Assembly (NCBI GenBank): GCA_937927965.1 | Contig: CALEZA010000095.1 | Span: 1-24,976 of the forward strand | DNA: 24,976 nucleotides | Reading direction: 5' to 3' | Origin: an uncultured Candidatus Planktophila sp. | GTDB taxonomy: Bacteria > Actinomycetota > Actinomycetes > Nanopelagicales > Nanopelagicaceae | Shown: one piece after another, positions 1 through 7,055 of the stretch | Layout: each line of letters opens with the position of its first letter | Numbering within the stretch: position 1 is the stretch's first letter | Notes under the pieces: model-generated | Database searches by the model: none | What the model was told of the DNA's origin: nothing | Seen by the model: the letters and a program-made list of their open reading frames with translations, nothing else | Position numbers and translations under genes: made by a program

Positions 1-328
1 CTTCACCATATTCAGCTAAAGTCTGCGCTTTATCCTTACCTTGGAGCGCTCCATAGTGGCGCTCGTTAAGACGCCAAGAGCGCTTTACTGGAATCCAATG
101 ACGATCACATGAATCTAGCGCGAGCTGTGATGTGTGGATGGCGCGACGAAGAAGTGATGTGTGAACAACATCAGGTAGAAGTCCACGCTCTGCAAGGAGT
201 TTTCCTCCCTTAGATGCCTCTGCTTCGCCAGCTGCTGAGAGACGGACATCAACCCAACCTGTAAAGAGATTCTTGGCGTTCCATTCGGATTCACCGTGGC
301 GCAAAAGGATTAATGTGTATTCAGACAT
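1..328 (-). CDS. gpmA: 2,3-bisphosphoglycerate-dependent phosphoglycerate mutase (partial, 3' end outside window)
   Basis: Glycolytic/gluconeogenic enzyme interconverting 3- and 2-phosphoglycerate in the cytosol through a phosphohistidine. Only the first 109 codons are present; the gene runs off the left edge. I read it by translating the reverse strand. It begins [17 protein letters not shown], with the phosphohistidine motif R10-H11-G12-E13 and the LTGWxD-like [10 protein letters not shown] segment at 22-31. The catalytic acid sits in [11 protein letters not shown] (E89). These are dPGM hallmarks. The ATG lies 30 nt after the YbjN gene stop on the same strand, so it is probably the last or near-last gene of that operon. 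The order mshA - YbjN protein - gpm resembles mycobacterial Rv0486-Rv0489, which supports all three calls. I see no clear Shine-Dalgarno sequence or TANNNT box for it. Confidence 0.95.
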   Translation of the reverse strand, partial: MSEYTLILLRHGESEWNAKNLFTGWVDVRLSAAGEAEASKGGKLLAERGLLPDVVHTSLLRRAIHTSQLALDSCDRHWIPVKRSWRLNERHYGALQGKDKAQTLAEYGE

Positions 329-358
329 GCGCGTATCTTGCCATGAAAACTCTCTAAT

Positions 359-835
359 TTAAATTAAGTGGGCAAATGCTTCTAAATTAGCCAGAGATTC
401 CCCACGAGTAAGCCGCCATGCCCATTCGCGTCGAATAGCATTTGCAAATCCAAGCTCTAAGAGTGGATTAAATGCAGAATCTGCATATTGCAAAACAGAG
501 CCAATAATGCGATCTAGTTCCTGATTATTGACTGCAGGTAGTGGGAGTCTTCCCACAAGATAAATATCTCCCAGTTCATTGATGGCAAAGGCCACCCCAT
601 ACATTGCAGCATTCTTAGTCATGCACCAGTGATGCACATCGGCTTCGTTCTCATCTGGCTTACGGATGACAAATGCATTGATGCTTAAAGAGTGATCTCC
701 CACAATCAAAGCGCAATGTGTTTGAAGTTTCTTTTCGCCAGGCAAAGTAATCAGATATGTTCCTGGTTTAGGTGAATCAAATTCGAGGTGGTGTGATGAG
801 AGAAATTCTTCAATCACATCAATGGGTGAGGCCAT
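359..835 (-). CDS. YbjN-domain protein (type III secretion chaperone-like fold)
   Basis: A 158-residue soluble protein of the YbjN family (PF10722), a fold related to secretion chaperones; its biochemical role is not established. Features consistent with the family are an N-terminal helix (IDVIEEFLSSHHLEF), alternating beta strands, a conserved-looking hydrophobic core (ALIVGDHSLSINAFVIRKP) and the LVGRLPLPAVN segment near residues 92-102. There is no signal peptide or membrane segment. The ATG overlaps the mshA stop by one base (TAATG), so translation is probably coupled to mshA. An equivalent small protein (Rv0487) lies between mshA and gpm1 in mycobacteria. This is positional evidence for the family call, not for a function. 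No direct role in mycothiol synthesis can be claimed. Confidence 0.82.
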   Translation of the reverse strand: MASPIDVIEEFLSSHHLEFDSPKPGTYLITLPGEKKLQTHCALIVGDHSLSINAFVIRKPDENEADVHHWCMTKNAAMYGVAFAINELGDIYLVGRLPLPAVNNQELDRIIGSVLQYADSAFNPLLELGFANAIRREWAWRLTRGESLANLEAFAHLI

Positions 836-2094
836 TACCCCACGCTCTTTTGTTGTGAAGCTTTTGCATCCATAAGACGGTCATAAATATCGAGTGTGCC
901 TCGAGCAGTTGCGCTCCATCCGAAGTGAGAGGCGTGCTCTAGTGCACCCATGGAGAGCAAGACTCGGCGCTGTGGCTCTTGAAGCAAGCGAGCTAAGACA
1001 GAAGACCAGGCGCGAGGATTATGTCCATCAACCAAAACTCCTGAAATACCATCTGCTACAGCAGTTCTTAAGCCTCCTACGGCGCTAGCAACAACAGGAG
1101 TTCCGCAGGCCTGTGCTTCAAGTGCAACAAGTCCAAAGCTCTCTGAATAACTTGGAACGCAGACAAGATCTGCAGCACGATAGTAATTTGCTAGCGCATC
1201 TCTTCCCACAGGAGGTTCAAATTTCACTTTATCTGCAATACCAAGCCACTGAGCAAGTTCCTTCAAGCGATCCACTTCTGCCGTGCTACTTCCTGATGCT
1301 CCGCCCACAATCATGACTGTGAGATCTCTTCTTAAAGCTGGCGAGTGAGAAATCATCTCGGCAATGGCGCGAATAAGAACCTCTGGTCCCTTGTGGGGTT
1401 GAATTCGACCGACAAAGGCGATGATGTTTCCTTGTGTGGCAATTCCAAGAGCTTCTCGCGCTGCAATTCTTCCCTTGCCTGCTGTAAACATCTGAAGATT
1501 AACTCCGGGACTTACGACGGAGACATTATCTGGACATGCCTCGTAGAGAGAGACAAGGCTTGCAGCTTCCGCATCGGTGTTTGCAATAAGAGCATCAGCT
1601 GCTGCAACAACTTGCGATTCACCTTGAACGCGAATCATTGGTTCAGGGCTTTCGCCTTCAGCGAGATTGAGATTCTTTACGCGAGCCATTGTGTGCATGG
1701 TGTGCACAAGTGGAATGTTGAGCTCTGCCGCAACAGGCATCGCAACTTTTCCTGAAATCCAATAATGTGAATGAATCACATCGTATGACTCACCTGAAGT
1801 CAGAGCCTCTTTAAATGCTTTAGAGAGATCTGGAATAAGGGCAGGGAGATCTTCTTTCTTCACTCCATCTACAGGACCGACATTGAGATGAATGATGCGA
1901 ACACCATTACCTTTATCAACAATGTCAGGGTAATCATGATTTGCACGACGAGTAAAAATATCTACAGAAAATCCTAAAGCCGCCATCTGCTCTGCTGCTT
2001 CGCAGACATAGATATTCATTCCACCTGCATCACCAGTACCCGCTTGATCCAGCGGAGATGTGTGCACCATCAAGGTGGCGATACGGCGATTCAC
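835..2094 (-). CDS. mshA: D-inositol-3-phosphate glycosyltransferase (mycothiol synthesis, first step)
   Basis: GT4-family transferase that joins GlcNAc from UDP-GlcNAc to 1L-myo-inositol-1-phosphate, the first committed step of mycothiol, the actinobacterial low-molecular-weight thiol. The length (419 aa) is normal. The N-terminal acceptor domain carries GDAGGMNIYV (21-30), and the HSHYW segment sits near 108-112. The C-terminal GT-B donor domain has R230 and K235 (GRIQPHKG) and the EX7E motif E318/E326 within SESFGLVALEA. The start is GTG at 2092-2094. The 24-nt gap after the asparaginase stop contains TATCCT 6 nt before this GTG, suggesting a leaderless internal promoter. The other mycothiol genes are not in the window. 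Other GT4 sugar transferases are alternatives, but the motifs and the YbjN-gpm neighbourhood favour MshA. Confidence 0.93.
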   Translation of the reverse strand: MNRRIATLMVHTSPLDQAGTGDAGGMNIYVCEAAEQMAALGFSVDIFTRRANHDYPDIVDKGNGVRIIHLNVGPVDGVKKEDLPALIPDLSKAFKEALTSGESYDVIHSHYWISGKVAMPVAAELNIPLVHTMHTMARVKNLNLAEGESPEPMIRVQGESQVVAAADALIANTDAEAASLVSLYEACPDNVSVVSPGVNLQMFTAGKGRIAAREALGIATQGNIIAFVGRIQPHKGPEVLIRAIAEMISHSPALRRDLTVMIVGGASGSSTAEVDRLKELAQWLGIADKVKFEPPVGRDALANYYRAADLVCVPSYSESFGLVALEAQACGTPVVASAVGGLRTAVADGISGVLVDGHNPRAWSSVLARLLQEPQRRVLLSMGALEHASHFGWSATARGTLDIYDRLMDAKASQQKSVG

Positions 2095-2100
2095 CCTGAA

Positions 2101-2106
2101 AGGATA
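2101..2106 (-). promoter_or_regulatory. Candidate leaderless -10 box for mshA
   Basis: TATCCT on the minus strand, followed by 6 nt and the GTG start. It matches TANNNT, and its spacing would place transcription initiation at or next to the start codon. The identical hexamer and spacing occur before pheA. No Shine-Dalgarno sequence is visible. The inference is stronger because the arrangement recurs across the window. Confidence 0.5.
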
Positions 2107-2118
2107 GAGGAGTTGGAA

Positions 2119-3039
2119 TTAAAAGGTAGAGCGGATCTGGCCAATGACCTTATCTCCGCCTAAAACGCTCTCCACCGCATACGGAGAATCCACTCCTAAC
2201 ACCTTCAGCCCTGCATGCAAGACGACTTTAAAGGGACGAATGGATCCATCACTGACCTTAAAGACCAAAGTGCGACCATCTGGCATTGAGGCCACTTCAA
2301 CAGCTTCCACACCATCTTTCATATAGAGGCCAGGGACACTTCTCATCATCTCTGTCGTAAGGCGACCTTCACCTGCCACCATCTCTGGATATTGGCGAGA
2401 TGCAGCCAACACGCTGACATGTGGATTCTCATTAGAGAGTGTGATGGCACGAATGGCTCGCGCAAGACCTGCAACAGAAATCAGAAAGAGTGGAGCCCCG
2501 CAACCATCAGTGCTTGTCAGGGTAATTGTTTCGCCAGAGAGTGTTTCTAATTCACTTCTGCATGCAACTTGGAGTGGATGCTCTGGATCAAGGTAATTCT
2601 CAATAGGCCAGCCATTCTTAACGCAAGTTACCAACATGCCTGCGTGCTTACCGCTGCAATTCATTGCAATTCGAGTTGGTGGATTATCCCCATGAGCACG
2701 CCGCTCTGCCTCACCCAATGGTCTATCCAACATGCACTGCAAAGCTGATTCACTGAGATTAACTGTTGCAAGAATCTCTCTGACTGCATCCTGATGTTCA
2801 AGTGATCCAGAGTGGCTAGAGGCAGCGAGCGCGAGAAGTCGTGGCTCTAGATCTAACCCATGTCGCACCATTGCCGCTGCTTGAAAAGATTTCACAGTAG
2901 AGCGAGGAAAAATTAAATGAGAAGTATCCCCCAGCTCTAACGCGGTGGTTCCATCTGCATTAAGAGCGATGAGGTATCCACGGTGTTGTGATTCAACAAC
3001 TCCGCTGCGAACAAGTTCTGCCAATACTGCGTCGGACAT
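2119..3039 (-). CDS. ansA: L-asparaginase II (PF06089, Rhizobium etli AnsA / ReAV type)
   Basis: Cytosolic amidohydrolase expected to hydrolyse L-asparagine to aspartate and ammonia. The 306 residues are typical of the PF06089 family, which is unrelated to E. coli AnsA/AnsB. Residues equivalent to the published ReAV active site are visible: S47 and K50 in RSTVKSFQA, C128 and K131 in MNCSGKHAGML, and D178 and C180 in TDGCGAP. No signal peptide is present. The ATG directly abuts the stop of the nitrobindin-like gene (TAG-ATG), so the two are in one operon and probably coupled. Its presence beside redox genes is common in actinobacterial gene order, but no mechanistic link follows from the sequence. 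The gene may serve nitrogen scavenging. The family call is firm; the substrate is inferred. Confidence 0.92.
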   Translation of the reverse strand: MSDAVLAELVRSGVVESQHRGYLIALNADGTTALELGDTSHLIFPRSTVKSFQAAAMVRHGLDLEPRLLALAASSHSGSLEHQDAVREILATVNLSESALQCMLDRPLGEAERRAHGDNPPTRIAMNCSGKHAGMLVTCVKNGWPIENYLDPEHPLQVACRSELETLSGETITLTSTDGCGAPLFLISVAGLARAIRAITLSNENPHVSVLAASRQYPEMVAGEGRLTTEMMRSVPGLYMKDGVEAVEVASMPDGRTLVFKVSDGSIRPFKVVLHAGLKVLGVDSPYAVESVLGGDKVIGQIRSTF

Positions 3040-3546
3040 CTACTCGCTCTGCCTCTCAAGTGATGACCAGATGTGAGCTTGGAGTTCCTTGCCCATTGCA
3101 GCCATGTCATAGGATGTAAAGAGTTGTCCCTCAACTAGACCATAGAGGCGAGCGCCGTTTTCAACAGCTTTTGCAGTTGGTGCGATGTAAGCATGATCGA
3201 GCGCCATTTGAATTGATGGTCTCTCTTCGCTAATGCGACCAAGCCATCCTTCTGCAATACCTGTGCTGTGAACAAGAACCAATTCGATAATTCTGTTGGG
3301 TTTGATGCGCCAATAACCAGTCTCAGATGCACCTGGCTTTCCTCGCATCCCATCTTCGGTAATCATCCATGTGTGAGAGGTATATTCCATAAAGGCTCTT
3401 CCATCATGGCGGAAGGTCACTTCTTGCTCAAACTCAAACTTATCAATCCCAGGCCATTCCCCCATGCCTTTTCCGCCCCACTTACCGATCATCCACGCAA
3501 CGGGATAGAGATCTTCGTGAAGTCCCTCAGGGATAACAAAAGCCAT
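3040..3546 (-). CDS. Nitrobindin-like heme-binding beta-barrel protein (FABP-like, DUF1794/THAP4 C-terminal family)
   Basis: A 168-residue single-domain beta barrel. Family members bind ferric heme and have been assigned peroxynitrite isomerase / NO-related chemistry (M. tuberculosis Rv2717c, human THAP4 C-terminus). The diagnostic GxWxGxG motif is GKWGGKG at 21-27. The near-C-terminal histidine H158 (LQAHIWSSL) is at the expected place for the proximal heme ligand. The ATG overlaps by one base the stop of a 44-codon membrane ORF upstream (TAATG) and is followed directly by asparaginase. The operon also carries ygfZ and mshA, so a redox/nitrosative-stress theme is plausible but inferred. Older databases label such proteins fatty-acid-binding-like; the heme ligand argues for nitrobindin. 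Confidence 0.88.
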   Translation of the reverse strand: MAFVIPEGLHEDLYPVAWMIGKWGGKGMGEWPGIDKFEFEQEVTFRHDGRAFMEYTSHTWMITEDGMRGKPGASETGYWRIKPNRIIELVLVHSTGIAEGWLGRISEERPSIQMALDHAYIAPTAKAVENGARLYGLVEGQLFTSYDMAAMGKELQAHIWSSLERQSE

Positions 3547-3680
3547 TAGATTCTGCCTCTCTTATATGTGCGGGAATCTCGTGCCTTTGACTCTCGGCGG
3601 CCGCGAATTCCATAGATGAGAAGTCCAACACCGAGTGCAAGGGCAAATAACCCCAGTAACACCGTTGTGAGAAGCTCCAT
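3546..3680 (-). CDS. 44-aa single-pass membrane protein (unannotated small ORF)
   Basis: I do not recognise a family. The peptide starts MELLTTVLLGLFALALGV, continues with LLIYGIRGRRESKARDSR and ends TYKRGRI. It has one strongly hydrophobic segment (about 3-24) followed by a highly basic tail (R/K about 26-43), so the positive-inside rule predicts N-out/C-in. Two things support translation. Its stop overlaps the nitrobindin ATG by one base (TAATG). A TACGAT box sits 6 nt before its ATG, the same arrangement as in front of pstP. There is no SD. It could be a small regulator or stabiliser of a membrane complex, or an anchor; there is no direct evidence. It might also be a translated leader that couples expression of the downstream genes. 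Confidence 0.6.
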   Translation of the reverse strand: MELLTTVLLGLFALALGVGLLIYGIRGRRESKARDSRTYKRGRI

Positions 3681-3686
3681 GAGGTA

Positions 3687-3692
3687 ATCGTA
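3687..3692 (-). promoter_or_regulatory. Candidate leaderless -10 box for the 44-aa membrane ORF
   Basis: TACGAT on the minus strand with a 6-nt spacer before the ATG at 3680; the same hexamer and spacing as before pstP (15148-15153). It lies between the 24-codon ORF and the 44-codon ORF and would drive the downstream nitrobindin, asparaginase and mshA genes as well. Confidence 0.5.
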
Positions 3693-3695
3693 TCT

Positions 3696-3770
3696 TTAGA
3701 ACTTGCGGACAGCCCACATAATTGCGATGCAGGCGAGAGAAACTATGAGAAGTTGTCCTAAGAACTTCAT
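3696..3770 (-). CDS. 24-aa hydrophobic peptide overlapping the ygfZ stop
   Basis: A very short frame beginning MKFLGQLLIVSLACIAI and ending MWAVRKF, predicted as one membrane helix with a positively charged end. Its ATG overlaps the ygfZ TGA as ATGA, the same 4-nt overlap used by confirmed gene pairs in this window (pheA-serS, pstP-pknB), which argues for coupled translation. Its stop is 15 nt before the 44-codon membrane ORF. No family is recognisable and a chance open frame this short cannot be excluded from one genome. If real, it may be a small membrane protein or a coupling peptide. Confidence 0.42.
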   Translation of the reverse strand: MKFLGQLLIVSLACIAIMWAVRKF

Positions 3771-4678
3771 TTCGTTCCCTTCACAATGATCTCTTGTGCT
3801 GCAGTAATTCCTGAAACTGTCAGTGTTGCATCAGTTGGGGTTGTGCGCTTGACCAAGGCAAGGGCGATGGGACCAAGTTCATGATGGCGGGCAACTGTTC
3901 CTAAGAAACCCACTTGCACGCCATTGTTTTCAACAGGCGTTCCTGGCTCAGGAAAAATCACCGCAGAACCATCGAGGTGAAGCATTACCAATCTGCGTGG
4001 TGGGGCTCCTAAGTTAAATACCTTTGCGACAGTTTCTTGTCCTCTATAACAACCTTTATTCATATGAACAGATTTATTGAGAAGGCCTAATTCATTAGGA
4101 ATACTCTTGTTATCTGTGTCGATGCCATGACGAGGTCGACCTGCAGCTACTCGTTCTGCATCTAGCGCCCAGGTGCCTACTTCTCGTGCGTTTTCATTAA
4201 ATACCTTCTTCATCGCCTCTAGCTCAGAGCGAGGAACAAGTGCAAAGGGACCGCCGATATCAGTGGGAGTACCTGGTGCTCTGAGCACTACAAATTCAGC
4301 AGATGCATTTGCAGGTTCAACCTTTAACATAAAGCGCATCTTCATCAGATATGCCAATAAGTTATCTGCATAATCTGGATCCAGAACTAAGAATGTTGTT
4401 GCACCATCATCAACAAGGTTAAATTGATATTCGACTCTTCCATTGGGATCAAGAATCAATCCATCGCGCCACTGACCCGCAGGAAGGTCTAGAAGATATT
4501 GAGTGGTGAGGTCATGGAGCCACTTGAGTCGATCAAGCCCACCGATAGAGATGATGGAAAGGTGGGAAAGGTCTGCCCATGCTTTTCCTTCTTCGAGTGC
4601 GCGTTGCTCTTGGGCAGGTTGGCCAAAGTGCCAAATTGCACCTTTATCAGGACCACTCTCAACAAGGACTGCGCTCAT
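3767..4678 (-). CDS. ygfZ: Folate-binding YgfZ family protein (Fe-S cluster maintenance)
   Basis: YgfZ/GcvT-like protein (303 aa), homologous to the tetrahydrofolate-binding T-protein fold and to mitochondrial IBA57. In E. coli it supports the activity of certain Fe-S enzymes. The hallmark motif KGCYxGQE is present as K208-G-C210-Y-R-G-Q-E215. The GcvT-like N-terminal domain carries DLSHLSIISIGGLDRLKWLH (36-55), and the C-terminal barrel starts near residue 225. No glycine-cleavage genes lie nearby, which favours YgfZ over GcvT. It is the first gene of the leftward operon and diverges from pepP across 66 bp. A TAGACT box 7 nt before the ATG suggests a leaderless message. It is plausibly relevant to the Fe-S-rich succinate dehydrogenase and Rieske proteins in the window, but that link is inferred. 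Confidence 0.92.
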   Translation of the reverse strand: MSAVLVESGPDKGAIWHFGQPAQEQRALEEGKAWADLSHLSIISIGGLDRLKWLHDLTTQYLLDLPAGQWRDGLILDPNGRVEYQFNLVDDGATTFLVLDPDYADNLLAYLMKMRFMLKVEPANASAEFVVLRAPGTPTDIGGPFALVPRSELEAMKKVFNENAREVGTWALDAERVAAGRPRHGIDTDNKSIPNELGLLNKSVHMNKGCYRGQETVAKVFNLGAPPRRLVMLHLDGSAVIFPEPGTPVENNGVQVGFLGTVARHHELGPIALALVKRTTPTDATLTVSGITAAQEIIVKGTK

Positions 4679-4685
4679 GGTTGCA

Positions 4686-4691
4686 AGTCTA
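4686..4691 (-). promoter_or_regulatory. Candidate leaderless -10 box for ygfZ
   Basis: TAGACT on the minus strand with 7 nt (tgcaacc) before the ATG. It occupies one side of the 66-bp divergent region shared with pepP. No SD is present. Confidence 0.55.
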
Positions 4692-4732
4692 GCGGGCAGT
4701 GATGAGGGGCTCCTTTTTTACTGATAATCACC

Positions 4733-4738
4733 TAATAT
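4733..4738 (+). promoter_or_regulatory. Candidate leaderless -10 box for pepP
   Basis: TAATAT on the plus strand with a 6-nt spacer before the ATG at 4745. It is a near-consensus sigma-70 -10, with no SD between it and the start. No good -35 was found at 17 nt upstream. Confidence 0.58.
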
Positions 4739-4744
4739 TTACTT

Positions 4745-6202
4745 ATGAATAGCAATAACAGCGAAAATACAGAAGCGACAGAGAAGCAGAAGCGAGTCCA
4801 CGATCAAGCTCCATCTGATCGCTTCGCTGAATTTATGCGATCAGGGTGGTCTCCTTCAGATTATGAGGGATTACAACCTCTTGAAGTAGTCACCTACGCA
4901 TATGCTCGTCGCCAAGTGCTTTCTGCAGCTTTCCCAGGTGTGAGACTTGTATTACCTGCTGGTGGAGAGAAAGTTCGGTCAAACGATACTAATTACCAAT
5001 TCCGACCACACAGTGCATTTGCTTACTACAGCGGTGTTCAGGGTGCTGACTCCACTGCAGATGCAGTTCTTGTTATGGAACCAACAGCGGATGGACATTT
5101 GAGCTATCTCTATATCCGTCCACGCTCTACTCGTGACACGGATGCTTTCTATCGTGATTACAAATATGGAGAGTTGTGGGTAGGTCGACGATACACACTC
5201 TCTGAAGCACAAGCTCGCTATCAGATTGATACTCGACTTGTAGATGATCTTGAGACACTACTTAAAGATAATAAGGAAACTCTTGTTATCAGAGAAGTTG
5301 ATTCCACAATTGATTCTCTCGTCAAAGTCAACGAGCGAGATAAGGATTTTCTCACCTTCACATCTGAACAACGCCTCACCAAAGATGAGTATGAGCTTGT
5401 TGAAATGCAGAAGGCAGTAGATGCAACAGGACTTGGATTTAACGATGTTATCTCTGCAATACCTGCAGCAGTGGCAACACCTCGCGGAGAGCGAGTACTA
5501 GAAGCTGCTTTCTATGGTCGAGCAAGAGTTTTAGGCAACGATCTTGGATATAACACCATTGTGGGTGGCGGAGCCCATGCATGCGTACTTCACTGGGTTC
5601 GCAATGATGGAGATGTTCGTCTTGGCGATCTTGTTCTTGTTGATGCGGGAATCGAAGTCGACTCCTTTTACACAGCAGATATCACACGAACTCTTCCCGT
5701 CTCAGGAAAGTTCACACCAGCACAGCGTTCTCTCTACATGCTTGTCTATGAAGCACAGCTTGCTGGCTTTGCAGCTATTAAACCTGGAGTGAAATTCTCT
5801 GAGATCAATGCTGCATGTCAGAAGGTCCTTGCTGAAGGACTTGAAGCAATGGGAGTTCTCACTGTCACAGCAGCCGAATCACTTGAACCAGAGCTTGGAC
5901 TTCATCGTCGATGGACTCTCCATGGAGTCAGCCACCATCTAGGTATTGATGTCCACGATTGTGCACATGCTCGCAAAGAACAATATTTAGATAAGGAGCT
6001 TGAGGTGGGAATGGTTCTCACTGTTGAGCCTGGCCTCTATATCCAACCTGATGATGAGCTCTTTACGCCTGAATACCGTGGAATCGGCATTCGTATTGAA
6101 GATGACATTGTTGTTACTGAAACTGGCTATCGCAATCTCAGTGAAGATATTCCGCGTCACCCTGACGATATTGAAAAGTGGATGAAGGCTCTTCTAGGTT
6201 GA
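4745..6202 (+). CDS. pepP: Xaa-Pro aminopeptidase (M24B, PepP type)
   Basis: Cytosolic metalloprotease removing N-terminal residues that precede proline. It has 485 aa, with an AMP_N domain (about 50-190) and a C-terminal pita-bread peptidase domain. The five metal ligands of PepP are identifiable: D300 (LVDAG), D312 (TADITRT), H397 (HGVSHHLGIDVHD), E428 (TVEPGLY) and E452 (GIRIEDDI). The hydrophilic N-terminal tail of about 25 residues is as seen in many actinobacterial PepP proteins. The ATG follows the TAATAT box by 6 nt. The TGA stop overlaps the ATG of a Tat-exported Rieske protein by one base (TGATG), so the two are cotranscribed, though no functional relation is obvious. Confidence 0.95.
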   Translation: MNSNNSENTEATEKQKRVHDQAPSDRFAEFMRSGWSPSDYEGLQPLEVVTYAYARRQVLSAAFPGVRLVLPAGGEKVRSNDTNYQFRPHSAFAYYSGVQGADSTADAVLVMEPTADGHLSYLYIRPRSTRDTDAFYRDYKYGELWVGRRYTLSEAQARYQIDTRLVDDLETLLKDNKETLVIREVDSTIDSLVKVNERDKDFLTFTSEQRLTKDEYELVEMQKAVDATGLGFNDVISAIPAAVATPRGERVLEAAFYGRARVLGNDLGYNTIVGGGAHACVLHWVRNDGDVRLGDLVLVDAGIEVDSFYTADITRTLPVSGKFTPAQRSLYMLVYEAQLAGFAAIKPGVKFSEINAACQKVLAEGLEAMGVLTVTAAESLEPELGLHRRWTLHGVSHHLGIDVHDCAHARKEQYLDKELEVGMVLTVEPGLYIQPDDELFTPEYRGIGIRIEDDIVVTETGYRNLSEDIPRHPDDIEKWMKALLG

Positions 6203-6717
6203 TGAAATCTCGTCGCAGCGTTCTTCTCGCTCTTATCGCAAGCACCTTAGCTGCAACTCCATTTGCAACTGCTGCTACCGGCCCAACTCTCAAGCCTACA
6301 AAGCTGGGTCAGACAATCATCTGGCGAGGAAAGAAGTACACAGCAATTAAGTCTGGGAAGAAGTTGGTCTGGAATAAGGGAGTACCTGTGGCTTCTCCTT
6401 CTCCAACGAAATCCTCAAATCTCAAAGAGATCGTGATTGCTAAATCTAGCGATGTTGCAGTCGGCGAAACTCGAAGCTTTACACAAGGCAAAACTTATTT
6501 TGTGAGCAGAACTGCCACAGCTCTCTTCGCATTTGATGATGTCTGCACACACCAGGGTTGCTCTGTTGAGCTCTCAGGTAAAGAGATGGTCTGCCCATGC
6601 CATCAAGCTCGATTTAGCGCAGCAGATGGAAAACTTATACAAGGTCCTGCGACGAGGAGTCTTCGTTCTTACGAAGTCAGTGATGTCAATGGATCTATTG
6701 TTATTCGAGGCGTTTAA
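6202..6717 (+). CDS. Tat-exported Rieske [2Fe-2S] protein
   Basis: A 171-residue exported electron-transfer protein of unknown partner. I choose the ATG at 6202 (TGATG overlap with pepP) because it places the twin-arginine motif SRRSVLL at residues 3-9, followed by a hydrophobic core and an ATA-A type cleavage region near 24-26; an in-frame ATG at 6178 would put it internally. The C-terminal Rieske domain has ligands C115 and H117 (CTHQGC) and C131 and H134 (CPCHQARF), with C120 and C133 placed to form the stabilising disulfide of high-potential Rieske centres. Between signal and domain (about 30-75) is a basic, Ser/Pro-rich linker with YTAIKSGKKLVWNKG. There is no transmembrane anchor after the signal. 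The stop codon overlaps the convergent crcB stop. It is not a bc1 Rieske subunit by size or context. Confidence 0.88.
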   Translation: MKSRRSVLLALIASTLAATPFATAATGPTLKPTKLGQTIIWRGKKYTAIKSGKKLVWNKGVPVASPSPTKSSNLKEIVIAKSSDVAVGETRSFTQGKTYFVSRTATALFAFDDVCTHQGCSVELSGKEMVCPCHQARFSAADGKLIQGPATRSLRSYEVSDVNGSIVIRGV

Positions 6718-7055
6718 TTCGCTGCAAGCTGCAAGCCACACCATGCAGCAAGCAAACCGAAGAGAAGTGATGCGCTTAAATTAACTGCCACAGCTCGATA
6801 TCTCCTGAGTTCAAATCCAAGATAGAGATCGAGCATAAATGTTGACCAGGTGGTGAATGTTCCAATAAATCCAACAACGAGAAAATCGTGCCAGTGTTCG
6901 GAACTTCCCAAAGTCAAACCAATAAGAAATGAGCCTGCGACATTAATGAGGAAAATGCCTAGCGGGTGATCGGTTACCTTCCTAAAGCGATTATCAATGA
7001 GAAACCGGGCAGGAGCTCCGATTGCAGCGCCTAGAGCAACAAGGAGAGCTCTCAT
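6714..7055 (-). CDS. crcB: Fluoride exporter CrcB/Fluc, second subunit of a tandem pair
   Basis: A 113-residue four-helix membrane protein of the Fluc family, which exports fluoride as a dual-topology dimer. The start at 7055 (MRALLVALGAAIGAPARF) is chosen because its ATG overlaps the upstream crcB stop as ATGA; an in-frame ATG 18 nt earlier lies inside that gene. Family signatures are the N-terminal GAAIGAPARF, GIFLINVAGSF with N38, and the GFIGTFTTWSTF segment (62-73) containing the central sodium-site and phenylalanine-box region. With the adjacent homologue it probably forms a heterodimeric channel, as in organisms with paired crcB genes. Its stop is shared tail-to-tail with the Rieske gene (4-bp overlap), leaving no room for a terminator between them. 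Confidence 0.92.
   Translation of the reverse strand: MRALLVALGAAIGAPARFLIDNRFRKVTDHPLGIFLINVAGSFLIGLTLGSSEHWHDFLVVGFIGTFTTWSTFMLDLYLGFELRRYRAVAVNLSASLLFGLLAAWCGLQLAAN

Noticed and set aside
1345..1755. 136-codon open frame antisense to mshA
   Set aside because: It lies fully opposite a clearly conserved gene, and the translation resembles no domain.
6178..6201. Longer start for the Rieske protein
   Set aside because: It would bury the twin-arginine signal behind eight residues encoded inside pepP; the ATG at 6202 has a TGATG overlap and a proper signal peptide.
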